Below, piece after piece: positions 1 to 8,887 of a DNA stretch of 43,606 bases (positions within the stretch are counted from its first letter, which is position 1; the number at the start of each line of letters is the position of its first letter). Made by a program: the position numbers and the translations under genes. Origin of the DNA: Pirellulales bacterium (GTDB taxonomy: Bacteria; Planctomycetota; Planctomycetia; Pirellulales; Lacipirellulaceae); assembly GCA_020849945.1 (NCBI GenBank), contig JADZFK010000245.1, positions 1-43,606 of the forward strand, written 5' to 3'. The notes beneath the pieces were generated by a model. The model saw only the letters and a list, made by a program, of their open reading frames with translations, made no database searches and was not told the origin of the DNA.

Positions 1-261
1 CTTGGCGGTCAAGAAGTGATTGCAGAGCGCCGCAACGGTCAAGCCGTCGGGTGTCAAACGGGGTGTCCGACCGGCAAGAAGATCATCCCGTTGGGCAAGC
101 CATTGTTCCAGCGCGGCAACGCCCTTGGGGTCGGTGGATGCCTTACCAAAGTAGTGAAGCCTCCCCCGAATCTTCTTCGCCCAGCGGTCAGTAGCATGGG
201 GGAATAGGGGAAAGTCGGGACGGGGTTTCTTCGGCTTCGCCAACTTGCTAGAATGAGCCAC
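1..261 (-). CDS. Site-specific tyrosine recombinase/integrase, N-terminal part (runs off the left edge)
   Basis: Only the first 87 codons are in the window. The start is a GTG at 259-261, preceded by a strong GGAGG at 269-273. The protein begins MAHSSKLAKPKKPRPDFPL, followed by a Trp/Lys-rich stretch (DRWAKKIRGRLHYFG), DDLLAGRTPR and LTVAALCNHFLTAK. From memory this matches the N-terminal DNA-binding arm and start of the SAM-like domain of integrases common in planctomycetes; the catalytic domain would lie to the left. It reads away from tRNA-Lys, with a repeat-rich gap between them, so it may be the edge gene of an integrated element. A longer ATG-initiated frame at 54-266 does not give this family sequence. 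Family identity is inferred from partial sequence. Confidence 0.75.
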   Translation of the reverse strand, partial: MAHSSKLAKPKKPRPDFPLFPHATDRWAKKIRGRLHYFGKASTDPKGVAALEQWLAQRDDLLAGRTPRLTPDGLTVAALCNHFLTAK

Positions 262-292
262 GGCACTACCTCCTTTGCAACAAGAATCAGGT

Positions 293-384
293 GGTGTCAT
301 TGACACCCGCTAGCAACAATCTGGCGGGTGTCAGCTTTGCGCAAGGATAGCAGTACTGGCGACCGGGTGTCAAGTCGGGTGTCA
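293..384. repeat. Cluster of five GGTGTCA repeats, partly palindromic
   Basis: GGTGTCA occurs at 293-299, inverted at 301-307, and again at 327-333, 366-372 and 378-384. The first two make a perfect inverted repeat around one T. The inverted copy extends to TGACACCCGC (301-310), which pairs with GCGGGTGTCA at 324-333. The last two are direct copies 12 bp apart. CGGGTGTCA also occurs inside the integrase gene (48-56), with a GGTGTC at 62-67. The position directly upstream of the integrase start suggests arm-type integrase sites, excisionase sites or a repressor operator; the role is not shown by sequence alone. Confidence 0.6.
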
Positions 385-441
385 GTAGTGTTTCTCGCAA
401 AGGCCAGAAACGGCAGAAAGCGACTTGTTTTTAAGTCTGCC

Positions 442-514
<73 letters not shown>

Positions 515-694
515 TTTTTGTTGAGCGTTCGTGTACCTAGTTGGCTCATGTTGCCCCGGCAGCGCTGTCGGGTGAAGCTTGAAGTTGGCCTTCCTGCCGT
601 CCGCAGGGTTAGCCCCGCGCCTGGGCTCGGCGGAGAGGCGCTCGGTATCGCCGCGCCATATCTGGTTTCAATCCAATCATCGGGGGCAAGTGCC

Positions 695-2296
695 ATGCCT
701 CTCGCTGCCTGCCGTGCTACGTTGATCTGCCTGCTCTGCACCGCAGTTGCAATCGCCCAACAGCCGCCCGCTGCACCCCTTGATGCCGCTCTCTGGCAGC
801 GTGCTCGAAGCGAGGCCCTCAATCGACCGCGGCGAATTATCTTCAACAACGATGGCGGCGACGCCATCCGCACTCTCAAAATCCCCACCGCCGACGGCCT
901 CCTCTCCGTTCGCACCAAACAACTCGTCGGCACGCATGTCGATAGCCTCTTCTATTGCACCAAGTGTACCGGGCTCGATCTGGTCACCCACTTCTCGAAA
1001 ATCGGCACCGTGTTCGTCGAAAAAGAGGGTGGGTACGACTCGAACAAAATGCAAATCATGCTCGACAAAGGAATCGACCCCCTCCGCGTAATGGCCGAGT
1101 TTGCCAAAGCCAACGGCCTCGAATTCTTCTGGTCGCTACGCATGAACGACAACCACGATGTTTCCACCGCCGAATACGGAATCGTCAACCTCCGCGCAAA
1201 CCGCTTCAAAATGGCCCATCCCGAATACATGTTCGGCACCGCCAAAAAACGCCCCAAGTACGGAGCCTGGACGGCCCTCGACTACGCCCGCCCGCAAGTA
1301 CGCGAACGCGCCTACCAGCTCGTCGAGGAAGTTTGCCTCAATTACGACATCGACGGCGTGGATCTCGATTTCTTCCGTCACCCCGCCTACTTCAAATCCA
1401 CATCCGGCGGCGCCAGCGCGTCCGATCAAGAACGAGCGGCGATGACTGAACTCGTCGCCCGCATTCGCCGCATGACCGAAGAGGTCGGCAAGTCGCGCGG
1501 CCGCCCCATCCTCCTCTCCGCCCGCACACCCGACTCCGTTGAATACTGCCGCGCGCTCGGCCTGGATATCGAAAACTGGCTCGCATCCGGCCTAATCGAT
1601 CTGTGGATGCCCTCGGGCTCTTATCGCCTGAACGAATGGGACGGCAACGTACAACTGGCCCACAAGTACGGCGTCAAAGTCTTCCCCTCGTTGGACAATT
1701 CGCGCCTTCGTGACGAAGCCGCCAGAAACGAACGCCTAACCAAGCTCGCCTACCGCGCCCGCGCCGCCGACGCCTGGCGCGCTGGGGCCGATGGCATCTA
1801 CCTGTACAACTTTCCCGACCTTTACCCCTCCGACAACTCGCTCCTCAACGAACTGGGCGACCCCAAAACACTTGCCACGCTGGACAAAGATTACTTCGCC
1901 TCGGTGCAAGGTACGGTCGGCTCCACTGGCAACAACCTGCCGATGGAACCTTACCTGGGCATCGAAACGCTCAATCCCTCGAATCCAAAAACCCTGCGCC
2001 CGGGCAAGCCAACGACCTCGACCCTGAGCCTCGGCGAAAATTTCGCAACCGCATCGGACGCACAACTCACTCTGCGACTAAAAATACTTGGCTTCCCCGG
2101 CAAGGCGAACTTCCAAACCTCGCTAAACAACAAACCGATCCACCCCCGCCCCACCGCCGACGATTGGTTTGAGTGCCCCGTCCCCAAATCGATGCTCCAC
2201 CCCGGACGCAATCGTGTCACGCTTACCCTGCCCGCCGATGCCGATTCTCCCGCCACCTGGAGCGACCTCGTCCTGCAAGTGCGGTACGGGCAGTAA
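695..2296 (+). CDS. Secreted glycosyl hydrolase-like 10 (GHL10/COG1649-type) protein
   Basis: This 533-aa protein begins at ATG 695, chosen because it opens a clean signal peptide (MPLAACRATLICLLCTAVAIAQ). The frame stays open upstream to a TTG next to the tRNA, but that part looks like intergenic DNA. Motifs of the TIM-barrel glycosidase-like family are visible: a conserved early segment (RRIIFNNDG), GLEFFWSLRMND, ALDYARPQVRERAY, and the strand end DIDGVDLDFFRHP, where acidic residues usually sit. A C-terminal beta-sandwich-like region (about 400-533) follows. Families of this kind act on polysaccharides or peptidoglycan in the periplasm; the substrate is unknown. No partner gene is adjacent, and a palindromic repeat follows the stop. 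Confidence 0.8.
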   Translation: MPLAACRATLICLLCTAVAIAQQPPAAPLDAALWQRARSEALNRPRRIIFNNDGGDAIRTLKIPTADGLLSVRTKQLVGTHVDSLFYCTKCTGLDLVTHFSKIGTVFVEKEGGYDSNKMQIMLDKGIDPLRVMAEFAKANGLEFFWSLRMNDNHDVSTAEYGIVNLRANRFKMAHPEYMFGTAKKRPKYGAWTALDYARPQVRERAYQLVEEVCLNYDIDGVDLDFFRHPAYFKSTSGGASASDQERAAMTELVARIRRMTEEVGKSRGRPILLSARTPDSVEYCRALGLDIENWLASGLIDLWMPSGSYRLNEWDGNVQLAHKYGVKVFPSLDNSRLRDEAARNERLTKLAYRARAADAWRAGADGIYLYNFPDLYPSDNSLLNELGDPKTLATLDKDYFASVQGTVGSTGNNLPMEPYLGIETLNPSNPKTLRPGKPTTSTLSLGENFATASDAQLTLRLKILGFPGKANFQTSLNNKPIHPRPTADDWFECPVPKSMLHPGRNRVTLTLPADADSPATWSDLVLQVRYGQ

Positions 2297-2345
2297 TCCC
2301 TGCAACAGACCTATTGATAACTGCGCCGCTAAAGACCCATCGGTC

Positions 2346-2412
2346 GTTTAACCCCGAGCCAGCGGCGAGGGGAAATCTTCGAATCTCGTCGCCGTTGGCT
2401 CCGGGTTAAACA
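2346..2412. repeat. Palindromic intergenic repeat, GTTTAAC-ended (copy 1)
   Basis: The left arm at 2346-2368 begins GTTTAACCCCGAGCC and pairs with the right arm at 2387-2412 ending TTGGCTCCGGGTTAAAC, around a loop of about 18 nt. A related copy lies at 8609-8674. It sits between converging genes, so its RNA hairpin could end transcription from both sides. Confidence 0.7.
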
Positions 2413-2495
2413 ACCCGTAAGGGTTCATTGGTAGCGCAGTCATCAATAAAGCCCTTTTCTGCTTCGGCTAAGATTGCACCGAGAATGGTACGCCC

Positions 2496-4472
2496 TCAGT
2501 TGGCATTCGCGGCCGCGGAGCGTAACGCACCTGTCGAAGGCAGTGCCTGGAACTCCAGCGGCTCGCGGGTTTGAAAGGCCGACAAATTGCCGGCGGTATC
2601 CCGCGCTTCGAGCCGCAGGTAAATTCGCGAGGGCACGTACCGCTCAACGCGCCAAGAGTACTCGCCCGTATCGGCAAGGTTGGTGGCGATGGCGGACCAC
2701 GGTCCGTTGGGCCGACTGCTGAAGTAAAGCGAGATCGGCCTCGCTTCCAGATTGTTATCCTCCACGCGCCATCGCAAGATGAGGTGGTCGCTCAGGTTAC
2801 CTTCGCCTCGTTCGAGGCCATTGATTTCCACGAGGGGCCGCTTCAAATCGACCGCCACCCACAACTCGGGCGACTCACCCGGCTGCGGCGCGGCTGCCAT
2901 TGCCGCGCCCGCGCTTTGAACAACGATCCGAAAACCGTAAAGGCCCTCCTCGTCCACCGTCACAACGAGCGGGCTGCGGCTATCATCATCCACGCCGTAC
3001 CGATACCAACTCGATCCTCCGTCGCGCGTTCCCCAAAGTTCGACTCGTGAAATCCCCTGCCCCGACTCATTCAAATCGTATTCCAAGGCGAAGGTCCGTG
3101 AGCCGACCAGTTTGGGCGTCGAACGAGGCCGATTCGTAGGCCCCCCCGCGCCGCCGTTCGATGCGGCGTCCATCGGCCCCATAGCCGCTTCTTCGGCTGC
3201 TTGCGGTATGGCCGCCGAGGACGGAATCGGCGCACCCATGCTCGAACCCGACGCATAGTGGGCCGGTACCCGCGGTTCGATACTTGAGTTTGCGGGCTTC
3301 ATCGGTAGCCCACCAGGGGTACTTTCGAGCGGAGATGTGCTGGCCGTGTCGCCGAGGCCGGCCCCGCGACTCCCAATCGGTGGGTTGCCGTAGGAGGTCA
3401 CCCCATCGGCCGCGGCAAATGAATTGCGTGTCCACAACTGCAACGGCGCGGTCGCTATGCCGTTTGCTGGCCAGCTTTGTACATTCGGTGGAGCCGGCGC
3501 AGTAGCCGCCGCGCTCGATGAGGTTGCCAATTCGTTCGAGCCCGCCCCGATTGCCGCTGGTTGGCCAATCGCCCCAAGAACAGTCGTGCTTTCCAGGCCA
3601 CCGTTGGCCGAACCTCCTGGGATCGTGTTGCCCGTGCCCACTGGGGTCGCATGGGGGGAAGCAAAGACCGGGCCGCCCGTTTCCTGCTCCCCACCTATCG
3701 AAGTTTGATAAACGGCTGAGTTCCCCGCGCGATCGCTTACCGTCACGCGGACCAGGGTCGATCGTCCGTCCGCGGGACTGGCCCAACCGGCTTGAAATTG
3801 CGTTGCCGCGGAAACCGCATCTGTTTTCAAATCTTGCAACGCAACAACCTGCCACGCTCCCGATGGCCCCGATTGCGTTTCTACCCGAAGTGTTGCGGGG
3901 TCCAAATGGGCATCGGCCACTAAACACTGAATTCCAAATAACCCACTCGGCGTTTGCCATGCCCGCACCGTGTCGATGCGCGGGATCGTTGTATCCACAA
4001 CCACGCGCAGCTCAGCTTGCATCGGCCCCGCGGGAAGCGAACGGCCGTAGCTGTCGATCGTCCGCACGGCAAACCAGTATTCGCCTTCACCCTCTGCCCG
4101 ATAATTGAACGCCTTCACATGCGGCTGGGCCTCGCTGATCTTCTGCCACGTACCGCCTTGATCTCGGGAAACAAAGAGCCTGACCGATTGAGCCGCCGCG
4201 GGGTCCGACGAACTCGACCATTGATACGGGATCAAGAACAACTGTTGCTTCCAAAAAATTGGCTCGGGTAGCGAACCAGAATTCCCGCCGGTACCGGGTA
4301 CTTGGGCCGTCGCAACATTCACCCCGGCCAAAAAGAAACCAACGGCGAACACGGCAAGCAAAGCCACGGCCTGTTCTGCTCGCTTCAACAGCGAAACAGC
4401 AGGCCAGGCGTAAATCGGGAGCGATGTCATCACCCGCTGCCGTTCGTCTTTGCTCGATGGATTCCGTATCAT
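2496..4472 (-). CDS. Secreted protein of unknown function with Ig/fibronectin-like beta domains
   Basis: The protein is 658 aa from ATG 4472; ATG 4430 is an alternative (644 aa), and neither has a strong Shine-Dalgarno. A charged N-terminus and a hydrophobic stretch (AVALLAVFAVGFFLAGVNVATAQ) make a signal peptide. Three beta-rich regions resemble Ig or fibronectin type III modules, with recurring phrases such as VRLFVSRDQGGTWQKI, VTVSDRAGNSAVYQ, VELWGTRDGGSSWYRYG and LRLEARDTAGNLSAF. An Ala/Gly/Ser/Pro-rich segment of roughly 150 residues separates the first two from the last two. No catalytic motif is recognised. An extracellular adhesive or scaffold role is only a guess. The reading frame upstream of 4472 is open but looks non-coding. 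Confidence 0.7.
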   Translation of the reverse strand: MIRNPSSKDERQRVMTSLPIYAWPAVSLLKRAEQAVALLAVFAVGFFLAGVNVATAQVPGTGGNSGSLPEPIFWKQQLFLIPYQWSSSSDPAAAQSVRLFVSRDQGGTWQKISEAQPHVKAFNYRAEGEGEYWFAVRTIDSYGRSLPAGPMQAELRVVVDTTIPRIDTVRAWQTPSGLFGIQCLVADAHLDPATLRVETQSGPSGAWQVVALQDLKTDAVSAATQFQAGWASPADGRSTLVRVTVSDRAGNSAVYQTSIGGEQETGGPVFASPHATPVGTGNTIPGGSANGGLESTTVLGAIGQPAAIGAGSNELATSSSAAATAPAPPNVQSWPANGIATAPLQLWTRNSFAAADGVTSYGNPPIGSRGAGLGDTASTSPLESTPGGLPMKPANSSIEPRVPAHYASGSSMGAPIPSSAAIPQAAEEAAMGPMDAASNGGAGGPTNRPRSTPKLVGSRTFALEYDLNESGQGISRVELWGTRDGGSSWYRYGVDDDSRSPLVVTVDEEGLYGFRIVVQSAGAAMAAAPQPGESPELWVAVDLKRPLVEINGLERGEGNLSDHLILRWRVEDNNLEARPISLYFSSRPNGPWSAIATNLADTGEYSWRVERYVPSRIYLRLEARDTAGNLSAFQTREPLEFQALPSTGALRSAAANAN

Positions 4473-4829
4473 GCATTCAACCCATTGCCGGGGTGGGAGG
4501 CTCACGCTTCCCCCTCTTCTTGGGCGCGCAGTCTCCCAAGTGATGTTATCGGGAATGCACCATAGCAGCCTGAACGCCAAACCCTTACATGGGCGTGCGT
4601 ATCGCGGCACAGACTTCCGCGCGTGATGGGGCAGGCAATAGCAGCGCGGCACGGACTTCGGTCCGTGGGCGGTGCGGGCTGAAGTACGCACCACGTATTG
4701 TGGCTCCGTGGAAGGAAATCCACGGCCACACGATGTTCTAGACCGATTTGCGAGGTTTGGGCATAATAAAAGCATCGGGCAAGAATTACCTGCTAGCAAA
4801 GTTCTTCATCGGCAGGCTGAGCCGGTGAC
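4473..4829. other. Intergenic region between divergent genes with strong hairpins
   Basis: No gene is supported here. It holds a perfect hairpin CACGGAC-TTCG-GTCCGTG at 4650-4667, with the stable UUCG tetraloop. It also holds a second hairpin CCGTGGaaggaaatCCACGG around 4705-4724 and a related GCGGCACAGACTTC unit around 4606-4620. The promoters of both flanking genes should lie here, but none is clear. Confidence 0.5.
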
Positions 4830-5093
4830 ATGACCGCATTCTTTCGACATCCGCTGTCTCAGGCCGCGTTGTGGTTTGCGGTCATATTCGCATTAACGGC
4901 CATCTTCATTGCCATTTTGAGAAAGTGGCGCGGTAGTGCCTACGAAGGCCAAGAGGACCCCAATGAATTGCTAACAAAGTTTCGAGAACTGCATCGTCGG
5001 GGTGGTCTGAGCGACGACGAATACCGAACAATTAAGACGAAGCTAGCAAGGCAGATCCATGCCGAGCTAAATGGTAACGACTCCACGAGTTAG
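4830..5093 (+). CDS. Small membrane protein with C-terminal SHOCT-like segment
   Basis: The 87-aa product has one N-terminal membrane helix (about residues 12-30, ALWFAVIFALTAIFIAILRKW). After a short acidic linker comes an amphipathic helix pair, LLTKFRELHRRGGLSDDEYRTIKTKLARQI, cut here as LSDDEYRTIKTKL. The 'hxxLhxxGhhTxxEFxxxKxxLL' pattern is typical of the SHOCT domain, a small oligomerisation module. The ATG at 4830 is the first in the frame and gives a complete helix; the Shine-Dalgarno is weak. It lies between two unrelated genes and has its own hairpin downstream (5181-5205). Function unknown. Confidence 0.7.
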   Translation: MTAFFRHPLSQAALWFAVIFALTAIFIAILRKWRGSAYEGQEDPNELLTKFRELHRRGGLSDDEYRTIKTKLARQIHAELNGNDSTS

Positions 5094-5180
5094 AAACGCT
5101 TGCAAGCATTGCTCCGACCACGCCGGTTGCGGCGGTGATAGCAAACGTAACGACGACTCGGCGGCAAGAAATGCGATGCC

Positions 5181-5205
5181 GCGGGGCGAACGAGAAACGC
5201 CCCGC
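5181..5205 (+). terminator. GC-rich hairpin after the small membrane protein gene
   Basis: GCGGGGCG at 5181-5188 pairs with CGCCCCGC at 5198-5205 around a 9-nt loop. There is no U-tract, so this is a possible rather than certain terminator. The rest of 5094-5430 holds no gene that can be supported. Confidence 0.35.
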
Positions 5206-5433
5206 GCTCGTATGAATGACGTATTGAAGACTTGCCGCGGCATGTGCCCGCGGCGCAAAGGCAACTGGGGACAAGGAAGCTCCTCCGGACGCACGCGTGC
5301 GGACGGTTCGATTTAGGATGACGCCCCTCCTACGCTGTGGTAGGGAAGTAGACCACCGAACGGCGTCAACCGTCGAACCAGGTTCGCGATCGAGCGAATG
5401 ACAACTTAGGATCCATCGGGGTGACAAATCGAT

Positions 5434-5453
5434 TTGCGCAAACGTTTGCGCAA
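5434..5453. promoter_or_regulatory. Perfect 20-bp palindrome upstream of clpX, PurR/LacI-operator-like
   Basis: TTGCGCAAACGTTTGCGCAA is a perfect palindrome whose core GCAAACGTTTGC matches the classic E. coli PurR box and general LacI/GalR-family operators (central CG, A/T flanks). It ends 29 bp before the clpX ATG and 17 bp before its Shine-Dalgarno, where a bound protein would block transcription or initiation. The matching regulator is not in the window. The palindrome is observed; the binding protein is inferred. Confidence 0.6.
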
Positions 5454-5482
5454 GTTTGCCCCCCACCGGGAAGGAGTTTCGA

Positions 5483-6760
5483 ATGCCCACTGGCCGAGAT
5501 ATCAGCGGCACACGCCGCGGCGGCACCACCAAGAAGAACGCTTTCTGTTCGTTCTGTCGTAAAAGTTACCGAGACGTCGGCCCCCTCGTCGAAGGCCCTG
5601 GCGACGTCTACATCTGCGGCGAGTGTATCGAACTGTGCCAATCGATCCTCGACCAAGAACGCAAACGACGCGGCACCAGCAAGCAACTGTTCACGAAGAT
5701 TCCCTCGCCACGCGAAATCATGACGCAACTCAACGAGTACGTCATCGGCCAAGAACAGGCCAAACGCGTCCTTTCAGTCGCTGTGCATAGCCATTACAAG
5801 CGGCTTGTGGCGGCGGAAGACGACTCGGATGTCGAAATCGATAAGTCGAACATCCTGCTGGTTGGCCCCACGGGCTGCGGAAAAACCCTGTTGGCCCGCA
5901 CCCTGGCCCGAAGCCTTAATGTCCCCTTCGCCATCGGCGATGCCACCACCCTGACCGAAGCCGGCTACGTCGGCGAGGACGTGGAGAACCTGCTCCTCAA
6001 GCTGCTTCATGCCGCCGACTTCGACATCGAAGCCGCCCAACGCGGAGTGCTCTACATCGACGAAATCGACAAGATCGGAAAAACCAGCCAAAACGTCTCG
6101 ATCACCCGCGACGTTTCCGGCGAAGGCGTGCAACAAGCGCTCCTCAAAATGCTCGAAGGCACCACCGCCAACGTGCCGCCACAAGGTGGCCGTAAGCATC
6201 CCGAGCAGCAGTATATCCAGATCGATACCACCAACATCCTGTTCATTTGCGGCGGTACCTTCACCGGGATCGACGACATCATCCGCAAACGACTCGGCAA
6301 ACGCTCGATCGGCTTCACGCAAGACTCGAAGTCGCACACCGACCTCGGCCTGGCCGAAACCCTGCCTCATGTGAATGCCGACGACCTGATCGAATTCGGA
6401 ATGATTCCGGAACTTGTCGGCCGATTGCCGGTCGTCAGCTCACTCACCCCGCTTGATGAAGAAGCGTTGATCCGCGTTCTTACCGAACCCAAGAACGCGC
6501 TCACCAAGCAGTACGAACGACTCTTCTCGATGGAAGAGGCCGACCTGCAGTTTACCGACAAGGCCCTCCGCGCAATCGCCAAGAAGGCCCAGGAACGCGA
6601 AACCGGCGCCCGCGGCCTGAGGTCCATTATCGAAAATGTGATGCTCGACATCATGTTCGACCTACCCGAGCAGCCTCGCGGTAGCCGATACGTAATTACT
6701 GACGACGTGGTCGATGGCAAGAAACCACTGTTCGAGCAACCGCAAACGAAGAGCGCGTAA
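5483..6760 (+). CDS. clpX: ATP-dependent Clp protease ATP-binding subunit ClpX
   Basis: The 425-aa protein is a full-length ClpX, the hexameric AAA+ unfoldase that feeds proteins to ClpP in the cytosol. The N-terminal zinc finger has Cys22/Cys25 and Cys45/Cys48. Walker A (GPTGCGKT) is at 128-135, followed by Walker B (VLYIDEIDK), the RKH-like pore region and the ClpX-typical [10 protein letters not shown] near the C-terminus. The start is ATG 5483 because AAGGAG lies 6 nt upstream; an upstream ATG at 5456 has no such site. clpP is not adjacent, unlike in many bacteria. A terminator follows at 6821-6849. Upstream is the 20-bp palindrome. Confidence 0.97.
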   Translation: MPTGRDISGTRRGGTTKKNAFCSFCRKSYRDVGPLVEGPGDVYICGECIELCQSILDQERKRRGTSKQLFTKIPSPREIMTQLNEYVIGQEQAKRVLSVAVHSHYKRLVAAEDDSDVEIDKSNILLVGPTGCGKTLLARTLARSLNVPFAIGDATTLTEAGYVGEDVENLLLKLLHAADFDIEAAQRGVLYIDEIDKIGKTSQNVSITRDVSGEGVQQALLKMLEGTTANVPPQGGRKHPEQQYIQIDTTNILFICGGTFTGIDDIIRKRLGKRSIGFTQDSKSHTDLGLAETLPHVNADDLIEFGMIPELVGRLPVVSSLTPLDEEALIRVLTEPKNALTKQYERLFSMEEADLQFTDKALRAIAKKAQERETGARGLRSIIENVMLDIMFDLPEQPRGSRYVITDDVVDGKKPLFEQPQTKSA

Positions 6761-6820
6761 CGACGCAGCCCATCGAAAAACAACATACGATGAGCTGGGG
6801 CGCATACGACCCTGGCGTTC

Positions 6821-6849
6821 AAACCCCCGGTGAAAGCCGGGGGTTTTTC
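6821..6849 (+). terminator. Rho-independent terminator of clpX
   Basis: AACCCCCGG (6822-6830) pairs with CCGGGGGTT (6837-6845) around the loop TGAAAG and is followed by a T-run to 6849. It lies 60 bp after the clpX stop. Confidence 0.85.
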
Positions 6850-6914
6850 TTTGGACGGCCAAGCAGGATCGATTCGTATCCTGTTCCCCGGTCCATTCTT
6901 ATACCGCCCGCCTC

Positions 6915-8519
6915 CTACCGCACGAGCCGACCTCGCGGCAAACCCATCGCTTGTCGAACGCTGGCAGCGTAGCGAGAGGGGTTGGCCGTAAACTGTTGCA
7001 GGGTTGCCTCGCTGGCGAACATGTAGAACAAGCCATCGTAATCCAGGCTATGCTCCCGCTTGCCCGGCACGTTTTGGCGGTGGTCGATCGCCATCACGGG
7101 GTCGTTGCCCGATAGCGCCGGCGCGTACCGCGCGGGGTCGGTCCAAAACTGTTTCTGCTCCTCCGGCCCCGCGAACCAATACGTGCGTCCTAAATGCACG
7201 ATGCCGTACTGCGGATTACCCGGTATCCACTTCCACGTGTTACGCATGCTCACGGCACAATACCCGTCGAAGGCCAGTGCTGGCGCGCCGGGCGGCAGCA
7301 GTCGTGGATCGGGCACAGCACTCGTTGAAGGCGCCACATTCGAACTGGCTACGGGCGAGGAACTCGCCCCCGTTGCTCCCACCATGGTCGTTGCCGCTGG
7401 TGGATTCGGAATCGCCTGCGCGAAACCGTAAGACCCCGGGGCCAGCCCCGCTGCGGCAACGGGCACGGCTGGAATCGAAGACGCGGCAGGCGCGGCAGAT
7501 ACCACCGGGGCTGCCGCGGCCATCGATTCGTTCGGCGCAACGTACGCGTTTGCTGTCGATCCGTACTGCGCCACCGCGCCTTGCCCTGCGAGCGCGGCAC
7601 CAGCCGAACCTGCCCCAGCTTGTGAGAAATACGGGTTGTTCACCGCGGCAGGTGAACTGCCGACAGGCTGTTGAGCAATTTGATGGGCCGGAATCGACTG
7701 CGAAACCGGCCTGGCGGCCACATTGTTGATGATCAGGGGTGGTGGCCCCACGATGGCCGGGCCGCCACCAACTGCCCCGGCATTGGCTTGGGTGTTTCCA
7801 ACGATCGGGCTGCTCGATGCGGCCCCCGCCGATGGAAGATAGCTTCCGCCAACGCCGGTATTGCCAGTTGCCGCGGCCCCAACACTGCCAAAGGTACCAC
7901 CACGGCCACCAACGGTCCCCATGCTCATCGCCGCAACCGATTGGCCCTCTTGGCCCAAATGAGGCATTGTGGGTGCGGCGGCAGCCGCTACGTTCTGTGA
8001 AATCGGCAAATTCGCATAGGCCGAATTGATCTGCGATGGCACCGGTGCGTTCGTCGCCGCTTGGGCGTATTGTTGACCTAACCGTGTCGCGTACTGGTTG
8101 GCCACCGAAGTCAACTCGGCCACATAGGCCCCTGGCGTTGGCGGGCTGATCAACTTCCCAACTACCTGCCCATCGGGCGTGATCACAACATCGGTCGGCA
8201 CGCGCGAAATCCCATAATACTCCGCTGTCGCCGTATTCTGGTCTGCATTGAGCTTGACCGGCACAAATTGAGCTTCGATGGCCCCCGCCACGCTTGGCTG
8301 GCTAAAAACATTTTTTTCCAAGGCCACGCACGGCCCGCAGGTCGTTGCCCAAAAATGGATCAGCACCAACCGGTTCGTTTGCTTGGCTACTGTCTTGGCC
8401 GATTCCAGATCGCCCTGCCAGTGGACCGCTTCGGATTGCGCCACGGCCCCACCCGCAAACAAGGCAACAGACACTAGCAAGCACGAAATTCCCCAGACTC
8501 GCGGCCAGTTGTGTCGCAT
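6915..8519 (-). CDS. Secreted thioredoxin-like protein with two C-terminal YHS-like repeats
   Basis: The start is ATG 8519 with GAAGGA upstream; the product is 534 aa. A signal peptide (to about residue 27) is followed by a thioredoxin fold with active site WATTCGPC (Cys61, Cys64) and the cis-Pro loop SRVPTDVV. Residues about 170-415 are low complexity, rich in Ala, Gly, Pro, Asn and Ser. From about 417 two related modules follow, the first with YCAVSMRNTW and GRTYWFAGPEEQKQFW, the second with DGLFYMFASEATLQQF and NPSRYA. These resemble YHS domains, which are associated with metal binding. It probably acts in the periplasm on disulfides or metal sites. It is monocistronic here, convergent with clpX. 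Confidence 0.8.
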   Translation of the reverse strand: MRHNWPRVWGISCLLVSVALFAGGAVAQSEAVHWQGDLESAKTVAKQTNRLVLIHFWATTCGPCVALEKNVFSQPSVAGAIEAQFVPVKLNADQNTATAEYYGISRVPTDVVITPDGQVVGKLISPPTPGAYVAELTSVANQYATRLGQQYAQAATNAPVPSQINSAYANLPISQNVAAAAAPTMPHLGQEGQSVAAMSMGTVGGRGGTFGSVGAAATGNTGVGGSYLPSAGAASSSPIVGNTQANAGAVGGGPAIVGPPPLIINNVAARPVSQSIPAHQIAQQPVGSSPAAVNNPYFSQAGAGSAGAALAGQGAVAQYGSTANAYVAPNESMAAAAPVVSAAPAASSIPAVPVAAAGLAPGSYGFAQAIPNPPAATTMVGATGASSSPVASSNVAPSTSAVPDPRLLPPGAPALAFDGYCAVSMRNTWKWIPGNPQYGIVHLGRTYWFAGPEEQKQFWTDPARYAPALSGNDPVMAIDHRQNVPGKREHSLDYDGLFYMFASEATLQQFTANPSRYAASVRQAMGLPRGRLVR

Positions 8520-8608
8520 AAGGCTTCCTTCGACTTTCGAATTTCTTCCCTTGCCGGCCGCCAAATCAATCCACGATGGGTGGCTGCGCGGCGAATGCCA
8601 CAGCACTC

Positions 8609-8674
8609 GTTTAACGCCGAGCCAACGGCAAGGCGAAATCTCGCCTTCCGTCGCCGTTGGTTTTGGGGTTACTC
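8609..8674. repeat. Palindromic intergenic repeat, GTTTAAC-ended (copy 2)
   Basis: The left arm GTTTAACGCCGAGCCAACGG pairs imperfectly with the right arm containing CGTCGCCGTTGG and GGGGTTAC. The inner part AAGGCGAAATCTCGCCTT is itself a hairpin. It is the same family as 2346-2412, including similar downstream flank (ATCCGTAGGGGCTTGCTCA against ACCCGTAAGGGTTCATTGG). Confidence 0.6.
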
Positions 8675-8714
8675 GATCCGTAGGGGCTTGCTCACCATGC
8701 TGTCACCAGTTAGT

Positions 8715-8887
8715 CCGCATTTCTCACAATAAAAAACCACGGAGGCACGGAGCCACGGAGAAAACCAGTAGCAAGTACCCCTACCACCATGAACAGTGGA
8801 AACACCCTGTCTCGTAGCTACGGGCGGTTGACCTTGCTTCAAACGTGTTCTCCGTGACCTCGTTGTGCTCCATAGTGAGAAATCCGG
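8715..8887. repeat. Inverted-repeat element carrying CACGGAGGCACGGAG core
   Basis: The outer arms CCGCATTTCTCACAAT (8715-8730) and the complement of ATAGTGAGAAATCCGG (8872-8887) match over most positions. Inner arms CCACGGAGAA (8753-8762) and TTCTCCGTGACC (8848-8859) also pair. A related CTCCGTGCCTCCGTGCCTCC stretch occurs at 41463-41482. It is a non-coding palindromic element of unknown mobility. Confidence 0.5.

Noticed and set aside
518-694. N-terminal extension of the GHL10 gene from a TTG
   Set aside because: It starts 4 bases after tRNA-Lys and lacks a signal peptide; ATG 695 gives a clean one.
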